A stretch of 64,000 bases of DNA, from NCBI GenBank assembly GCA_014706295.1, contig JACSVZ010000012.1, positions 14,737,582 to 14,801,581 on the forward strand. The letters are read 5' to 3'. The position numbers and the translations under genes were made by a program. This DNA comes from Lycocorax pyrrhopterus obiensis. Its lineage: Eukaryota > Chordata > Aves > Passeriformes > Paradisaeidae. Positions within the stretch are counted from its first letter, which is position 1. Each line of letters starts with the position of its first letter. Below, in pieces: positions 36,901 through 51,900 of this stretch. The notes under the pieces are model-generated. The model made no database searches, was not told the DNA's origin, and worked only from the letters and a program-made list of their open reading frames with translations.

Positions 36901-39900
36901 AGGCTGAGGGATGTGATCAGTGCCTGCCATGGCTTTGGGTCCCTGGGAAGAGGTGCTGCAATGAGTGAGCTGTTTTGATGCCTTTTCCTGGTCTTAGAAT
37001 CAAGAGTCAAACACGGTTAGAAGGGAAAAAGGGATTTTACCTTGGTATTTATTTTAAGGATCCTTAGGTGCACCACGCCCAGGTCGAATGCACCTCCATG
37101 CACACCGCAATGCACGCCCCCCAAAAGATCTGGTATCTCATTATAGGTGTTACTAATTAGCACATCTATCAAAGATTCCCCAATGAGAGGCTCGAGTGAG
37201 CCCCCCTCCCCAAGGAACCTTCCCCTGGATGGTTCTATCTCAGTTTACAAAATGTGTTCTGGAGAGGACCTTGGGGTCTGGGGCACACTGATCCCTGACT
37301 ACGAAACCTCTAAAATGTTGAGTCTCCCAGCTTGACAAACAAGTCCAAGAATGTAGGCAAAAAGCACTAAGGATGCAGAAGTTGTAAAAAGGTATAACAG
37401 GAGTATAAAAGAAAAGACAAAAAATCATCATGGCATCAGTTTGGTGTGACTGGAACATCACCCAGAAGTGTCACAGGCCAGCAAAAGACTCTGCCACCTT
37501 CAGTGTAGCAGGGATGTGCCCAGCTTGCATCAAGGATGCTCAGCCTTGTGGGGGGATAGAATTTTATGATAAATTCCTAAAACAGAGCTCGTGGCATTGT
37601 GTTTCCTGGAACACGGTGTGGGTGCCCTGCCTGGTAAGGCCGGAAGGGTTGTGTGAGGCCAATTCCTGAGTACAGAAATCACCAGCTCCTCTCACACAAA
37701 TAACCTGTTGGGTGTTCTCCGTTGGAAGGGATCCACAAGGATCATCAGAGTCCAGCTGCTGGCCCTGCACAGGACTGGGCTGGGCAGCTGGGGGTTCGTG
37801 CCCCTCCTGACACCGCTCTCTCCCCCAGGTGACCTCTTGAGTAGCCTCTTGCAGAGCCCCAGCGCAGCCAAACTGCTGAACCAGCCCATCCCCATCCTGG
37901 ACACAGACAGTGAGTACGTCTGCTCCCTGGCACTGGAGTGCCTGGCACACCTCTTCAGCTGGATCCCTTTGTCCACGAGCATCACCCCGTCCCTGCTCAC
38001 CACCATCTTCCACTTCGCGCGCTTCGGCTGCGACACCCGCGCCCGCAAAATGTCCTCGGTCAACGGCAGCAGCCACAACTCGGTGCTGGGGCAGGAGCGG
38101 GGCCGCCTGGGCGTGCTGGCCATGGCCTGCATCAACGAACTCATGTCCAAGAACTGTGTGCCTATGGAGTTCGAGGAGTACCTGCTCCGCATGTTCCAGC
38201 AGACTTTCTACCTCCTGCAGAAGATCACCAAGGAGAACAACGCGCACACGGTGAAGAGCCGGCTCGAGGAGCTGGATGAGAGGTAGGAGCAGCGGAGCTG
38301 CCGTGCCGGGGCCTCATGCTTTCTCTCAAGGACTGGGGGGTTTATTTTGGGGTCGTGCATGGTGTGTCTGATGGCCTTTTTTTCAGACTACTGAGCTGGG
38401 GCGGCCGGGCAGAGAGGTAGGTGTGCCCAGGTAAGGGCCTCTGAGGGCTCGGTGCCAAGGGACCTGCTGGCCCAGGTTTGTGTCCTCGTGTCCTCTCCCT
38501 CCCCTGTCCCGTTCATTGCTGTTTGACTGCAGGTCTGAGGTGGCACCAGAGCTGACCCTGTTGTCACAGAACACAGAAGAGGCTCAGTGAGGTAAAGGCA
38601 CTGCAGTGTCCCCTCTGTCCCCTCTGGCCAGCATCTGCCACTCTGCCCAAACCACACAGACTGGGGACACATCCTGCGAGCCATGACTTGGAAGCAAACA
38701 GCAGTAGCTTCCTGCCCTTCCTTGAGCCATGGCCATTTCTGATTCTTTTTTATTTTCACTTTTTAAATTGATTTTTAAACAGCACCAAACACAGCTTGGG
38801 GAGCTCTGTTCAGTGCTGAATGACTCCACCTTCAAGGCTCTCCACAAGCTTGGCTGGAGGCAGCAGGGAAGCTGCAGCACCTTGGGAAGCTGTGTATTCT
38901 CATTTTCCAGGCGGTTACTGCCACCTTTTGTTCCCTAGGACACCTCCACTCTCTCATGTCAGATATTCCTACTTGTAGGGGAGAAAGTGAGACTCATCTT
39001 GCTGTGGTGTTGAGTGGCTGAGCCCGGGTGTTGGCAGGGTGCTGACTTGGTGCTGCCTCTCGTCACAGGGCTGCTGGCAGTGGCAGAGAGGTTGCAACTG
39101 TGTGAAAGTGCTGAGTATCTTACTACGGGTACACAAGGGTGGAATACATTTCCACTCAGGGAAAAAAAAGCATTTATGAAAAAAGCTGTGGGTCCATTTG
39201 TAGAGAGGACATGCACGTTCTGCTGCGGAATTCTCCTTTTCCGTATCTTTGGATAAAGGTGTAACTTCGGGATGGTAAATCCAGACTCACAGGGAATTCG
39301 GCTGCTCATTTTTTTGCTAGCTCTGGCTTGTGTCGCTCTCTCCCTAGAAATGAGACGTGTGGGAATGTGCCACCTTTGCCTACAAGGCAGAGAGAGCCAG
39401 GAGTTCCCCTCTGGGTTTCAGAAAAGCTCTCCTGGAAACCCACAATCCTATATTTAACTCTTCTTTCTTTTGTGGACAACATCAAGCAGCCTTTGGAGCC
39501 AGGCTTCAGGAGGGTCTGGAGCTGTGTTGGTCTGGAGCTGTGTTGGTCTGGGCAGAGGTGGTGTTGCCATTCCATGACATTCCTTAGACATGTTATCCAC
39601 AGGGATTGTTGGTGCCTGGAGTTGTGAGACCCCCTTTGTTCATTGTTAAGTGTGAAAGAGGATGGAACCAAGATGTTCAGGAGACTGGAAAAATCCAGCT
39701 GGCTTCTGGGAGGGTAGAGCTTTCTTTTCTCCTTGTCTTCTCCCTCAAAATGTCCATGAGGAGTTTCCTTTGTCACTTAATGGCACAGCTGTAATTTTTA
39801 TGTCCAAAACTAAAGGGTTTAGTGCATGAAAGTGTCATCCTGGCTTCGACTAACAAAATCCTGAGAAACAGGGGCACTGAAGAAACCCCCTTCAGCAGGG

Positions 39901-42900
39901 TGTCCTCAGAACCTGCAGGCCCTGGATTCCTTCCTTGCCTTCCTCTCGTGCTGCTGGTTATTTTTGTTCTGTTAAAAATCGGTCTGAACACTTTGGAACA
40001 GCCAGGCTAGTCCAGGAAAGAGTAAGTTCAGATTGCCTTTTGCTTCATTTGTGTTTGGCTTTGAAGATCCCAGAATATGGGAAGTGGCTGGGAAGGATCC
40101 AAGCAGTGGCTCGGTGGTTGGGGGCCAAGGAAGAATTTCACTGGTCTCAGGTCAGAGCCTGTTTAGAAAATAAAAATTAAAACGATGAAGGAGATGTTTG
40201 AGTCTGGACTTACTTCTTTTTTTGTTTCCCCTGGCTTTGATTTTGAAGTGTTTGATCTGTGCTCAGGTGTGCTCAGTGATCTCCTGTCAAGCAGGCAGCG
40301 CCAAATAAAGAAGGAACTTCATCTTTTTTGCATATTCAAAGCAGTGTGTGGTTTTGTAGGCTCACAACAACCCCCAGCGCTGCAGCTCTGTCAGCTGCCA
40401 GTGCTGCTGGTCTGGAGGGAGTTCTTATTAGAAAGAGTGGGGATTCCCAAAAAAACCCCAAAATCCCCAGAGTTTGCAGCAGTGCAGAGCAGGCAGCAGA
40501 GTAAAACCAGGCTGCTCGTGTGTGTCTGAAACTGTGCTGAGCCCAGCTTTTTATTTTAGAGACAAACTTTAAGCAGTCTTGCATTTCAGAGCTCTGGGCA
40601 CGTGGGAATGCTGGAATTGCCTCTGTGTGTGATGTGTCGCTGTTTTCCCCACAGACGAGTAGAGAAACGACACGAAGTCCAGGCTCAGGGATAAATGGGC
40701 TCACTTTAATGAATTCTCAGAAGGCTTTTATATGTTAGTTCGCAAAGTGTATTAAGTGGCATAAGGTAATTGGTTTTTTGCCATCCACCCCCTAAGGGGA
40801 TTGGCCAAGTTCTAAGACACCCATCTCTGAATGTTTTTCTAGTTAGAACCACAACAATCAGTCAAAACAACCTGCAGCTGCAAGAAGTTTACAAAACTGT
40901 AACATTGTTTTGAGTTACTTGCATGGGAAAGACAGAACTCTCACAAAAATGCTGCAGAGAGCTGAAGAAACTCTCTGCAGGAGCTTTTTCAGCATCCGTA
41001 TGTGATGTGTGTGTGATGCTGCCATCCCTCCCGTGGCTGATGGAGCATTTAACTCTTGCCACACAGATGGATCTGGAGATGATTTATAACCCCACTGAAG
41101 CTCGTGCTGTGCAGGGTGTGTTTGTGTTCCCCAGTAAAAGCTCACCCCACTGGGGGCTTTGCTGTTTTTCCCTCAAGACCTCTCCATGCTGCACCGAGGT
41201 CGTGCTCTTGCTGCAATCCCTCAAGATTTGGTGGCAGACTCCTTTTGGGAACCACACTTTGTACATTCCCTGAGGAGCCCCGTGCTTTGGAGGAAGATTT
41301 CTCTTTAATTTCCCAATTCAGTCCCAACCCTCAGCTCAGCTCAGAAACTCTTGGATGGCTGATCTCCACTGTCGGAGGAATTTTCCTTTCCAGCTCTCAG
41401 CTCCCTGGCTCTCCCCTCCTGTAAATGTAACCGCTCTGTTGCTGATTCCTGCATTAACTTCTTGCTTCCAGCTGAGTTCCCCAGGGGTACGGTTCATTTC
41501 ACTAATCCCGTCTGCATCAGTACGATGACCTTTGCTATCAAATTATTTCTCCAGAGTGGAGGGGGTTGTGTTTATTTGCAGGCCTGGTTGAACTCTATAT
41601 TTATCTGAATATTAAAGTTGCTTTTGACTAGATTGTCTTTTCTGCTGTTTCAGGTGTTAATGGAGTGAAGGGTTGCCCGTCCTGTAGGTAATTGTTGCAG
41701 GGCTTTATATTTTATTTTTTCTACTGATGGTTAATTGTAACTTTCTTTTGAATGAGAAGATTCTGAGTGGCTTTTATCACTATGTCAGTGAAATTGCTCT
41801 CCCTTGGGGCACCTTTCCTGTTTTTTCTCAGTGCTTTCTCCTTTCCCTTGTAGCTACATTGAGAAGTTCACAGATTTCCTCCGTCTCTTTGTGAGCGTCC
41901 ACCTCCGAAGGATCGAGTCCTACTCCCAGTTCCCCGTGGTTGAATTCCTGGCCCTGTTGTTCAAATACACTTTCCATCAGGTACAGCCCCACGCCCTCGT
42001 TTTTCCCAGTCTGTTCTGTTGTCCTGTTCAGCAGGGCCAGCTTGTTTGCCCCAGTCAACCCAAAAAAAAGAGCATTGAACTGCTCTTACTGGCACTTCCC
42101 CAGTGGTGCTGGGGACTTGGAAATGGCTTCCTGTGCTCTCGGATTTAGCTGGAAACAGAGGTCACAGGTGGTTACCCTGCAACAACAACTTGTCTGATGT
42201 TTAACTTTGCTTCTGCTTTCATTTTTTTCTAGTCCTTGAAATGGACAATGTCTGGAAAAGTGTCTCTGACTTGCTTGGTTTGTGTTTGGGGATGCTGTTC
42301 TTTGTCCTCAGTCTGTGGCTTTGTTGTAGCTTTCAGTTTTTGTATGAACACCCCCAAGCCCTGTGGCTTAGGTCGGTTTTACCTCACTGCAGAAGCTGCC
42401 AGTGCAGCTCAGCCCCATGAACACAGGAACAGTGACAAGGAAACAGCTGTGTAACATCACAGAATCTTGGAATGGTTTGGGTTGGAAGGGACCTTAAAAC
42501 CCGTCTTATTCCACCCCTGCCATGGCAGGGACACCTCCCACTGTCCCAGGCTGCTCCAAGCCCCATCCAGCCTGGCCTTGGACACTGCCAGGGATCCAGG
42601 GGCAGCCTCAGCTTCTCTGGGCACCCTGTGCCAGGGCCTCCCCACCCTCACATTCCTTCCCAATATCCCATCTAACCCTGCCCTCTGGCACTGGGAAGTC
42701 ATTCCCTGTGTCCTGTCCCTCCATCCCTTGTCCCAAGTCCCTCTGCAGCTCTCCTCGAGCCCCTTGAGGCACTGGAATGCTGGAAACTGGTGTAGCAAGC
42801 CATGGGATGGGTTAAAGCTGAGACCAGCCTTGTAATTCCTGGGTTCCTGCCCTTGTACAGAAGCTCTTGCTCATCTTTGGACAGCTCTAAAACTCTCCAG

Positions 42901-45900
42901 TGACATCCTAGAATTGTTTCAGTAAAGCAAGAAGCTCTTCCCATGGATTGAAGTGGATGTAACCTCCTGTTTTCATTGTGTGAAATCCATCTTGCCATAG
43001 CTTGCAGTACTCATTGGGAATTTTGGTGTCTTCCAGCCTACGCATGAAGGTTACTTCTCTTGCTTGGACATCTGGACACTCTTCTTGGACTATCTGACCA
43101 GCAAAATCAAAAGTCGCCTGGCAGACAAAGAAGCAGTGCTCAACAGGTGAGGGCTGGGAGCTGCCAGGGTGGGACAGCGTGGAATCATGGAATGGTTTGG
43201 GTTGGAGGGACCTTAAAGCTCAGCTCATCCCATCCCCTGCCACCTTCCACTATCCCAGGCTGCTCCAAGCCCTATCCAGCCCAGCCTTGGACACTGCCAG
43301 GGATCCAGGGGCAGCCACAGCTTCTCTGGGCACCCTGTGCCAGGGCCTCCCCACCCTCCCAGGGAGGAATTTTTTCCTGTAGCAGCAAAGAGACTTTGTG
43401 GTCACCACGGAAGAGCTGTGAGAAATCAGCTGCTGCTTACAGCAGCTTCATGTGTGGTTGAGTCCTTTCTTTTTCGAAAATCATGAAGTATGAAAAGCAT
43501 AACCCTGCATGTTTCACACTCATTCACAAGAACTGAGGCTGAGCAGGTTTGGGTAGACAAACTGTCACTTACATATGTTGTGTGTGAACCTTGCAGGCAG
43601 AGGAAGGAAGCTTTGTAGTCTAAAATAGAACTGGAGCACATTTTAACACAAATTAGAGGAGGAAACTACAACATAAGTTGCTTACTTAGTGTTCACACAG
43701 CTCATACAACTAATTAATGAATTAGGAAACAAATTTGATTTAATTAGGATTTTAAATTTCCTCTTTAAACAGAGGATGTCTTTCTGAGAAATACAGATGA
43801 GACTGGAAGTCGAAAGTTGCACTTGCTTACTACTGTGGGTATTAATTACAACAGTGGCTGGCAGCTCTTCCTTGGCAGGTGTTGACCCTGAAATGGGTGG
43901 GTTTTGTTTGAGGAGAGTCTCTTTGCTGCCACTCTAAAAATCTGGTGAATATCCCAGTGAGTTCAGGTTTTTGAGGTTTAAAAGCACCATGGTTTGTGCC
44001 ATGTGAAGTTCTGCTGAGTGCAGAAGGAAGATCCTTTCCCTTGAGCACCCTGAGTAGAAGCAGTTGGTTTTTGAAAGCCAGCCTGGCATCATAACCACAA
44101 AGAAATGTGGAACTGCCGTAGAGCAGACAGCTCCTCCTTTCAGCATGGGAACTGTGGGGTTTGAATTTCTCAAGAAGCAGATTTTTGGGTTGGAACTTCA
44201 TGGTTTGCTCCTCTACCTGCCTAACATGCCTGTCGTGCATGTTGTCTTGGTGTCACGCAGCTTGTGATGGAGACAATTGTGACAAAAAGCTGTCTCTGGA
44301 TCTGTCAGATTACAAAATAATAAATGAAGCTTGTGAGTGGTTGTCAGAGCTGCCTGTCCTCAGTGACAGCTCTGACATTTCCGTGTCCCTACACACCCTG
44401 AGCCGTGTGAACTCTGAGCTGGACAGTCTGGAAGTGGTTACACCACAGGGGCACAGAGGAAGTTTCCTGTTCTGCGGTTTAGAAGCTTTGCATTTTGTAC
44501 ACACTGCCACTTCTACCACTGGAGAAGTTGCCAAATCCAAGGTTACGCCACCTCGGCCAGAGCTTGCAGCTGCCTGGCTGCTGGCACAGCTGACTGGCAC
44601 AGGCTGGCACTTGGCTGGCATCATGCTCTGCAGCTCTTACTCTTTTTTAATGCCTATTTTTCCAACCTGATTTTCCCTAGAAAACAGCAGGATTTTTTAT
44701 GAGACCCCGGCTGTTTTGAGAAGGAGGTTTTTAAAGGAAAAATCAGAGTAACGCCGCTTGAAATCCCTGAAGTTTGGTGTTGTGGCACTGGGAGTGATTG
44801 CATGCTCTGCTGATTCTGCAGCTTGGCATTATTTCTGTTGGATGTCTGCTGTGCTCTGTGCCAGCTCCTGCCTCCCAGAGGTGAAGGGATATTTCAGTGC
44901 CATGCCTTCAGTGTTACAGTGCAAGCAGGGAGGGTGCTGGCTTTGTTTCAGGGGAGAAGGGCCTGAGTTCCAGTGTGGGGAAGGAGGACAGCAGCACAGA
45001 CAGACTCAGGGTCCCACCTGAGGCAGCAACAACTGCCCTGGTTCCTCTGTTCCTCATTCAGCGCCCAAAGCTGAGGCTGCTGAGGAGCAGCTCAGGCTAC
45101 AGGAGGCTGTTGGTGCCTCCTGTTTGTGGACACCTGGTGTTATTCCTGGCAAGCTGCTCCTGCCTTTCCTGTTTTGAGCTCTGGGGCTGTTCCCATTGCT
45201 AACGATCCTCCCTTTCCCTTCCAGAGGCAGAGGGACATCGGGTATTGCCAAGGCTGTTTCCTTACAGGTGCCTCGTGACCTGAAATGAGCTGATACCTTT
45301 AATCCCAGGAGCTGCTTGGTGGAACTGTTCTGTTTTGTGTATTTCCTTTGCTGCAAGGGTTTTATCCAGCTCTCTGTGTCTCCCTCCTGGCTGCAGGTAC
45401 GAAGATGCCTTGGTTCTGCTGCTGACAGAGGTGTTGAATCGGATCCAGTTCAGGTATAACCAGGCACAGCTGGAGGAGCTGGATGACGAGACCCTGGATG
45501 ATGATGTAAGGAGCAGAGCTGGAGCAGGACAGCTGCAGGGCCACGTTTAAACCTTGCACTGCCAGCACCTGGAATGGCTTTTCCAGAGCTTATGCTTTGG
45601 AGCAGGGGCTAAACAGCTGCTTGTCCCCTCCCTTGTGTGGGGGGTTTGAGGTGTAAAAACAGCTTCAGATGCTTTACACAGAAAGTCACACTGAAGATAA
45701 AACCTTTGGGTTTAACTTGGTTCTTATTGGGGGAAAAAGTTAGATCCTTATGTTCTGATTGTCAGAGGTATTAGATGTCCATCTCTGGACACCTTTGGAA
45801 TTTAAAGTGTTTAATTAGTTTGGAATTAATTTGCTGGTCGCTTGGGAATTTAAATGCTGAAGTATCTCTGAGGCAAAAGCTTGAAGCTGTGTGTGTATTG

Positions 45901-48900
45901 CTGGTGCTCGTGTTAAAGCTTATTTCTCCTAAGTTGGTGTTGATAAAGGTCATGTTGAAGCTGATAAATGTCAAAGTGGAGCAGGTGGCCAAAATGGGTG
46001 AGGCCAGAGCCCTGGAAGGGCAGGTCAGCTGTCACAAGAGGGTAGGTGAAGGAGCAGAGGGAATTTCATCACGAATGGGATCAGACAGGTTTTTTAAATT
46101 CTGGGATGTCGAGGGCTGGTCACATCACAGCTTCTGAGCTTGATAGCAGCACCATTTCATAAGCAAAATAAATTATTTTCTTGATTCATTTGACACTCGT
46201 GTCATCTGGATAATTAGCTGTCATACCCTTGTAAAGACCATGTTGTTGTTTGGATGCCTTTCCGTGGTGATAATAATGTCACAAATACGGGCATAAATTA
46301 TCTAGAGCAGTCCTGACGAAGTTGTCCTTATGCTTCAAAAACAGGCTGGCAAATGATGATACTGGCAAGACTTTAAGCTTTTGGTATAAAACTTGCAAAG
46401 GGTTTTAGTTCATTATTTAAGGACAAAATTAAGTCAGGACATGCCGCTTTTGATTCTGTTGCTTATTTGCTGTGTGTGTTTCTTGTTGCATTTTTACCGT
46501 CCCATAGTAATGACAGGTTTGGGATACGATGGGAACAGGCAGCTTCTTTCTCAGTCACCTGTGCAGCTGAGCATGGAAGGAGTCTTTTAGTGTTCATAAA
46601 ATTGTTTAATTCACCTGTCAAGTTATTGCCACTCTTTCCCCTCCCTTCTCCTGCACTGCCCCCCTGGTTTTATGAATTCTCTATGAAAACAGAATTAATT
46701 CTGTATGAAAATCAGTTGGAGTGGAGTGTGCAAGTCACATTTCTCTAAGGTGCTGCTTGGGGGGGGGGTTTCTCCCTCCTGTCCCTCCCTTCCCAGTGTC
46801 CCAAAAGCTCCGTGTTCCCCTGGCAGGGCTGTGCTCACCCCGGTGTCTCTTCTGTCTGCAGCAGCAAACGGAGTGGCAGCGGTACTTGCGCCAGAGCTTG
46901 GAGGTGGTGGCCAAAGTCATGGAGCTCCTGCCAACTCACGCCTTCTCCACACTCGTAAGTCCTTCCCCAGGCCCAGAGTGCCACGTGGAGTGAGCATCAG
47001 CTGCTGTAGATTTTTTTGATAGATGCCTCAGTGCCAAAAAAAAAGCAGAGAAATTTGGGGTTGGATGAAAAACTTGGCAAGGGGAGATAAGGAATTGAAG
47101 AGAAAACAATTGTTTCTTTGGCTTTGTTGCATTTCTTGGTGTGTTTTGAGGAGAGTACTTCAGTGTCCAAGTCCAGCTTGGTGGACACTCTTTAGAAATC
47201 CCCACCTCTCAAAGTGTAAACGTTTGGCAGCAGTCCCTCGGTGCTGTTTATCTTGGCCTTTGCCTTGGAGGCAGGGCTGTGAATTGGGCAGATAAACGTC
47301 ATTATTACGGCTTTAAGGAGAGAGGACTCTTTGTTTAAGTTAAAGGCTAGATGAAAATGCTGGAGAGAGGCCTTGGACAATTGGGAAGCAGATCTGATCA
47401 ACATAAGTGCTTCTCTTCAGCTGCTGTCACTGCCTTTGGTGCTGTGAAAGTTGTCTGGGTTTGTAGCATCGTAACAATCTTGAGGAGGAGATCTTGAGGC
47501 CGGAAGTGTGGTCCAGAATTCAGAGCAGAACGTGTGGTTTTGCTGGGCGAGGAGAAAGGGAAACAGCAGCAGTGAGATCTCAGCAAGTGCATTAATCCTG
47601 CTGGGAACACTGCACACCTCGACCTCTGAACTGTATTCCCAAGAAGCAGAGAAAACTGGGCTGCTGCAGAGGCAGAAGATGCCTGACCTGAAGTGCCTTT
47701 GCAATTGCTATTTTTCTTGAAGCAGTGAAGCAGGAGGAGCCTGTTACTCGAAGGAGTGAACAAAAGCAGAGGCTTTGCCGTGAGTCAGCGGGAGGCACCA
47801 AGGAGCGGGTGTTTCAGGGAGCAGATGGATCAGATGGAGGAGAGCATGTGGCTTCCTTGGAGTAACACATGCACATGAGCAAGGCTCTGTGGTTTTTTAA
47901 ACTCCCCTCAGGCAGTTATGCAAAGACACTCCACTGTTAATTAGGCACAGCATGTTGGAAACGGGGTAGGGAGTGTTTTCCTGAGCCCTGCATTGTTCGT
48001 TCTTGTGGACTGGGGAATGTGGGAAGCTCTCAAGCAGTTCCCAGGGCTTTTCCCAGTGGCTGCAGAGCTGGTGGGTGCAGTGGTCAGTGTAGCAGTTTTA
48101 GCAGTGGCAAATAATTGAAGCAGTGGACAGCAGCTGCCATAACTCCATCCCATGCTGGGCAAGGAAAGGCTGCAGCTCCTGCTGCTGGTGGGCGAGAGAA
48201 CCTCCACAAAACCAACCACCAGTTTCAACACTTCCACCAACAGAAATTAAACAGAGCTCTGCCAGGCTGGAAGGGTTGAAAAATATCCTTCAGCTGAAGT
48301 ATGAGCAGGACCTGGCATGTTTGCTGTCACTGCTGAGTGATGGAGCTGGGCTGACACTCTGTGCCCACACCGGGGTGCATGAGGACTGTGGTGTTTATTC
48401 CTTTGGCTGCTTTCCCCGTGGAATTTCAGCTGCTGCAGCCTGCAGCTTGCTGGCAGAGTGCTGCACCACCTCCCTTCTGTACCCTGGGAGAGGCACTGAA
48501 CTCAGCTTTCTGGTGGCATAATATTTTGGGAGCTTCCTTTGGAGAAGGTGATACTTCCAGGTGAGCTGGGTGAGGACAGACCTCCCGCCCTACAGACTCT
48601 GCCACTGCTCTGCTCCTTGGCCCGGGCTGTTCCTGCAGCTGTCCATTCCTGGTGCTGCCATGCTGTGCCCCCAGTGCCACTGTCAGGCTGACTGCTGGCG
48701 TTGGAGGGAAAGGAGAGCTGCCACAGGGAAGTGCCTTCAGGGGGGTGATCTTTGTTTTCCTGGGAAGTTGTGGGATGCAGAATCAGCCCGGAGCCCAACC
48801 TGCCCTTCCTCCAGATGTCTGTGTGAAGGCACTGGGGAGAAATGAGAGGACACTGCTCTGGCAGAGCAATCAGTGGTTGGGTGTTACTGTCTGCCAAGCC

Positions 48901-51900
48901 CCAGGATCACAGTCAATTCTTCTCTCTTCCAGTTTCCCGTTCTGCAGGATAACCTGGAAGTGTATCTGGGGCTCCAGCAGTTCGTGGTCACTTCAGGAAC
49001 AGGTAATAACCACCCTCTAACACTGTGCTCCTCCCTCCCCATGGCTGCAAAACCACTCTGGACCTGCTGTGGTGTTGCTTTTTCTACATTCAGCTCATCA
49101 GAACCTGTGTGGTGTCTCATGGCTCAGCAGTTAAACTCCAGCAGCAGACAGAAATCTCATAATATGATTTATTCTTATTGGCATGGTTCTTCCCTTGTTC
49201 TGGTCCTTGAAATGAAGATGCCAGAGGTGTTAAAACAGGTGTGCAGCACCAAATACTGCAGCTCCTTCCTGAGAAACAAGGGAAGCAGCAACAGTGAGAT
49301 GTGCCTGAGGGGAGGCTGTAGCTTGAGGTAATACTGAAATTTCCCGGTGTGACCAGGAAAGGAATCTGTCCCAATGCTGCTGTGCATGGCAGAATGGTGA
49401 CTGCTGTATAGGCAGTTCTGGAAAAAAATATTCCCAGTTTTAGGATCATTTCAGCCCTAGGATAAGCAGTGTGTAGGGGTTTAGTGCTGTGGCACTGTGT
49501 TAGGAGCTGTCCTGTGGGCTGGATCAGCAGCAGCAGCTCAGATGCAGCTCTGGATTCAGCTCTGGGTGGTGGCACAGAATCCCAGAATGGGTCAGGTTGG
49601 AAGGGACCAGACTGAATCATCTGATCCAACTTCCCTGCTCGTCCCAGAGCACGTGGCACAGGACTGTGTGTTTGTGTTGATGGCACAAAATGGACAGGTT
49701 GTTGGTGAAAGCTTAATCTGTGATTAAATACAGTCACTGGAAAGAAAATCTGATTTTCTTTGAAGGGTGGTGTTGCAGAACATATTTGCTTTTTTAGTGG
49801 AAGCTCTGGAAGGTTTGAGCCCAGGTGTCCACACCTGGGTTGTGCGGGGCTGGCAGATCTCGGTAGTGGGTTGTTTCTTGCGCCTGAGAAATATGAAAGT
49901 ACACAACACCCTTCACATCAGAAGTGAAGTCACGAATTCACTGTCCCAAATCTGCTGCTGCATCACTGCAACTGCAGCCAGCAGAGGGAGTGTGGAAAAC
50001 CACCTTCTCCAGAGCTGGGATTGCTTCTGGTGGCAGCAGGAAACCAGAAAGGCTCCTGTTTGTGTAGGAATTAACACCACGTAGGAGGGAATAAAGGTGT
50101 AAAAGGCTGAAATAGCCGTTAACATCTTTATCAGCCTTTGAAGTGTTGTCAGAACAGATGATTTCCTTTCCAAGCTCCACTGTTGCAGTGCCTGGGCCAG
50201 TTCTGGACCTGTGACCCAGCGCCGAGCTAATGTCAGAAGAATGCTCGTCATGTAATTAGAATAAACTTTGCATTTCCTGTCACTTTGTCATCAGGTTTCC
50301 CATCCCCAAGAGCTGCAGGGGTTGATCACAAAGCTGTCGGGTTTTTCCCTTGCCACGAGCATGAATTTCCAGCTCTTGGGGCAGCTGTTAGAGAAAGGCT
50401 GATGTGTGGTTGTGTGGCTGAGGGGCTGTGGTGTCGCTGCAGGTCACAGGCTGAACATCACAGCCGAGAACGACTGCAGGAGGCTGCACTGCTCGCTGAG
50501 GGACCTGAGCTCGCTGCTGCAGGCCGTGGGCCGCCTGGCCGAGTACTTCACCGGGGACGTGTTCGCCGCCAGGTTCAACGACGCCCTCACCGTGGTGGAG
50601 AGGTGGGTACAGGCTCTCTGTCACCTCTGCAGGCGCTGTGACAGACTGGGCTTCTGGCTGCCTCCCCTTGGCGTGAGTAGATTGAGGTGTGAGGATGGCC
50701 AGAATGTGGATTGTAAAGCCAAGGGTGTGTGCTGGGCTGAGCCCCCAGCGTGGGCAGCGAGGGCTGGGGGGATTCTGCCCCTCTGCCCCTGTGAGACCCC
50801 ACCTGCAGAGCTGCCTCCAGCTCAGGAAGGACGTGGAGCTGCTGGAGCAAGTCCAGAGGAGGCCACAGTGCTGCTCCAAGGGCTGGAGCCCCTCTGCTCT
50901 GCAGCCAGGCTGGGAGAATTGGGATTGTTTCAGCCTGGAAAAGAAACAGCTCAGGGGTGACCTAATTACCCCTTCCAGTAACTGAAGGAGCCATGAGGAA
51001 AGATGGAGAGAGACCATTTACAGGGGCCTGGAGTGACAGGACGCAGGGAATGGCTTCCCACTGCCAGAGGGCAGGGCTAGATGGGATATTGGGAAGGAAT
51101 TGTTCCCTGGGAGGGTGGGGAGGCCCTGGCACAGGGTGCCCAGAGAAACTGTGGCTGCCCCTGGATCCCTGGAAGTGTCCAAGGCCAGGCTGGACAGGGC
51201 TTGGAGCAGCCTGGGGTAGTGGAAGGTGTCCCTGCCCATGGCAGGGGTGGGATGAGATAAACTCAGTCCCTTGAAAACATTGAGGGACTTGTGCTCCAGC
51301 ATCTGCACTTGTGAGGCAATGAAATAACACAGAAAGTTTGATTAGAGTTGTATATTTCAAAACTAAATCACCAAAACTTCCTTTGATGTTTGGACTTCGT
51401 GATCTTCGGGGTCTTTTCCAACCTTGATGATTCCACGATTCTTCTCTGAAATGAAAAGACCTGTGGAAGCTGAAGGAGCAGACTTTTTATTCTTCCTCTC
51501 CAGGATACTTAATTAGCACATAGTTACAAATGGCAGAATCTCAGGCTCTCACACAGATTCTGTGTTTTCATTTCTGTGCAGGAACATCTGACCTGTTCCA
51601 TCTGATCCCAAACAGCGCAGCAGGCTCTGAATTATTTTAAACAAAATGGCCAAAATCTCATTTGTGTATCAGCTAAACCTTGACCCAGACTGGGGAAGAG
51701 CTGCGCTAGATCAGGTGCTGGAGCTGGTTTGTACAATCCCTTTGCTCTGCCACGTGTGTTTGCACCCCCAGGTTGGTAAAGGTGACGCTGTATGGATCCC
51801 AAATCAAGCTGTACAACATCGAAACCGCCGTTCCCTCCGTGCTCAAACCCGACCTCATCGATGTGTGAGTACGGCTGCACCCAGCCTGGGCACTCACGGG

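Noticed and set aside
11211..37335. A 62-codon frame conserved in both LTR copies (11211-11399 minus, 37147-37335 plus)
   Set aside because: The similarity is explained by the shared LTR sequence, and the frame is antisense to the proposed LTR orientation.
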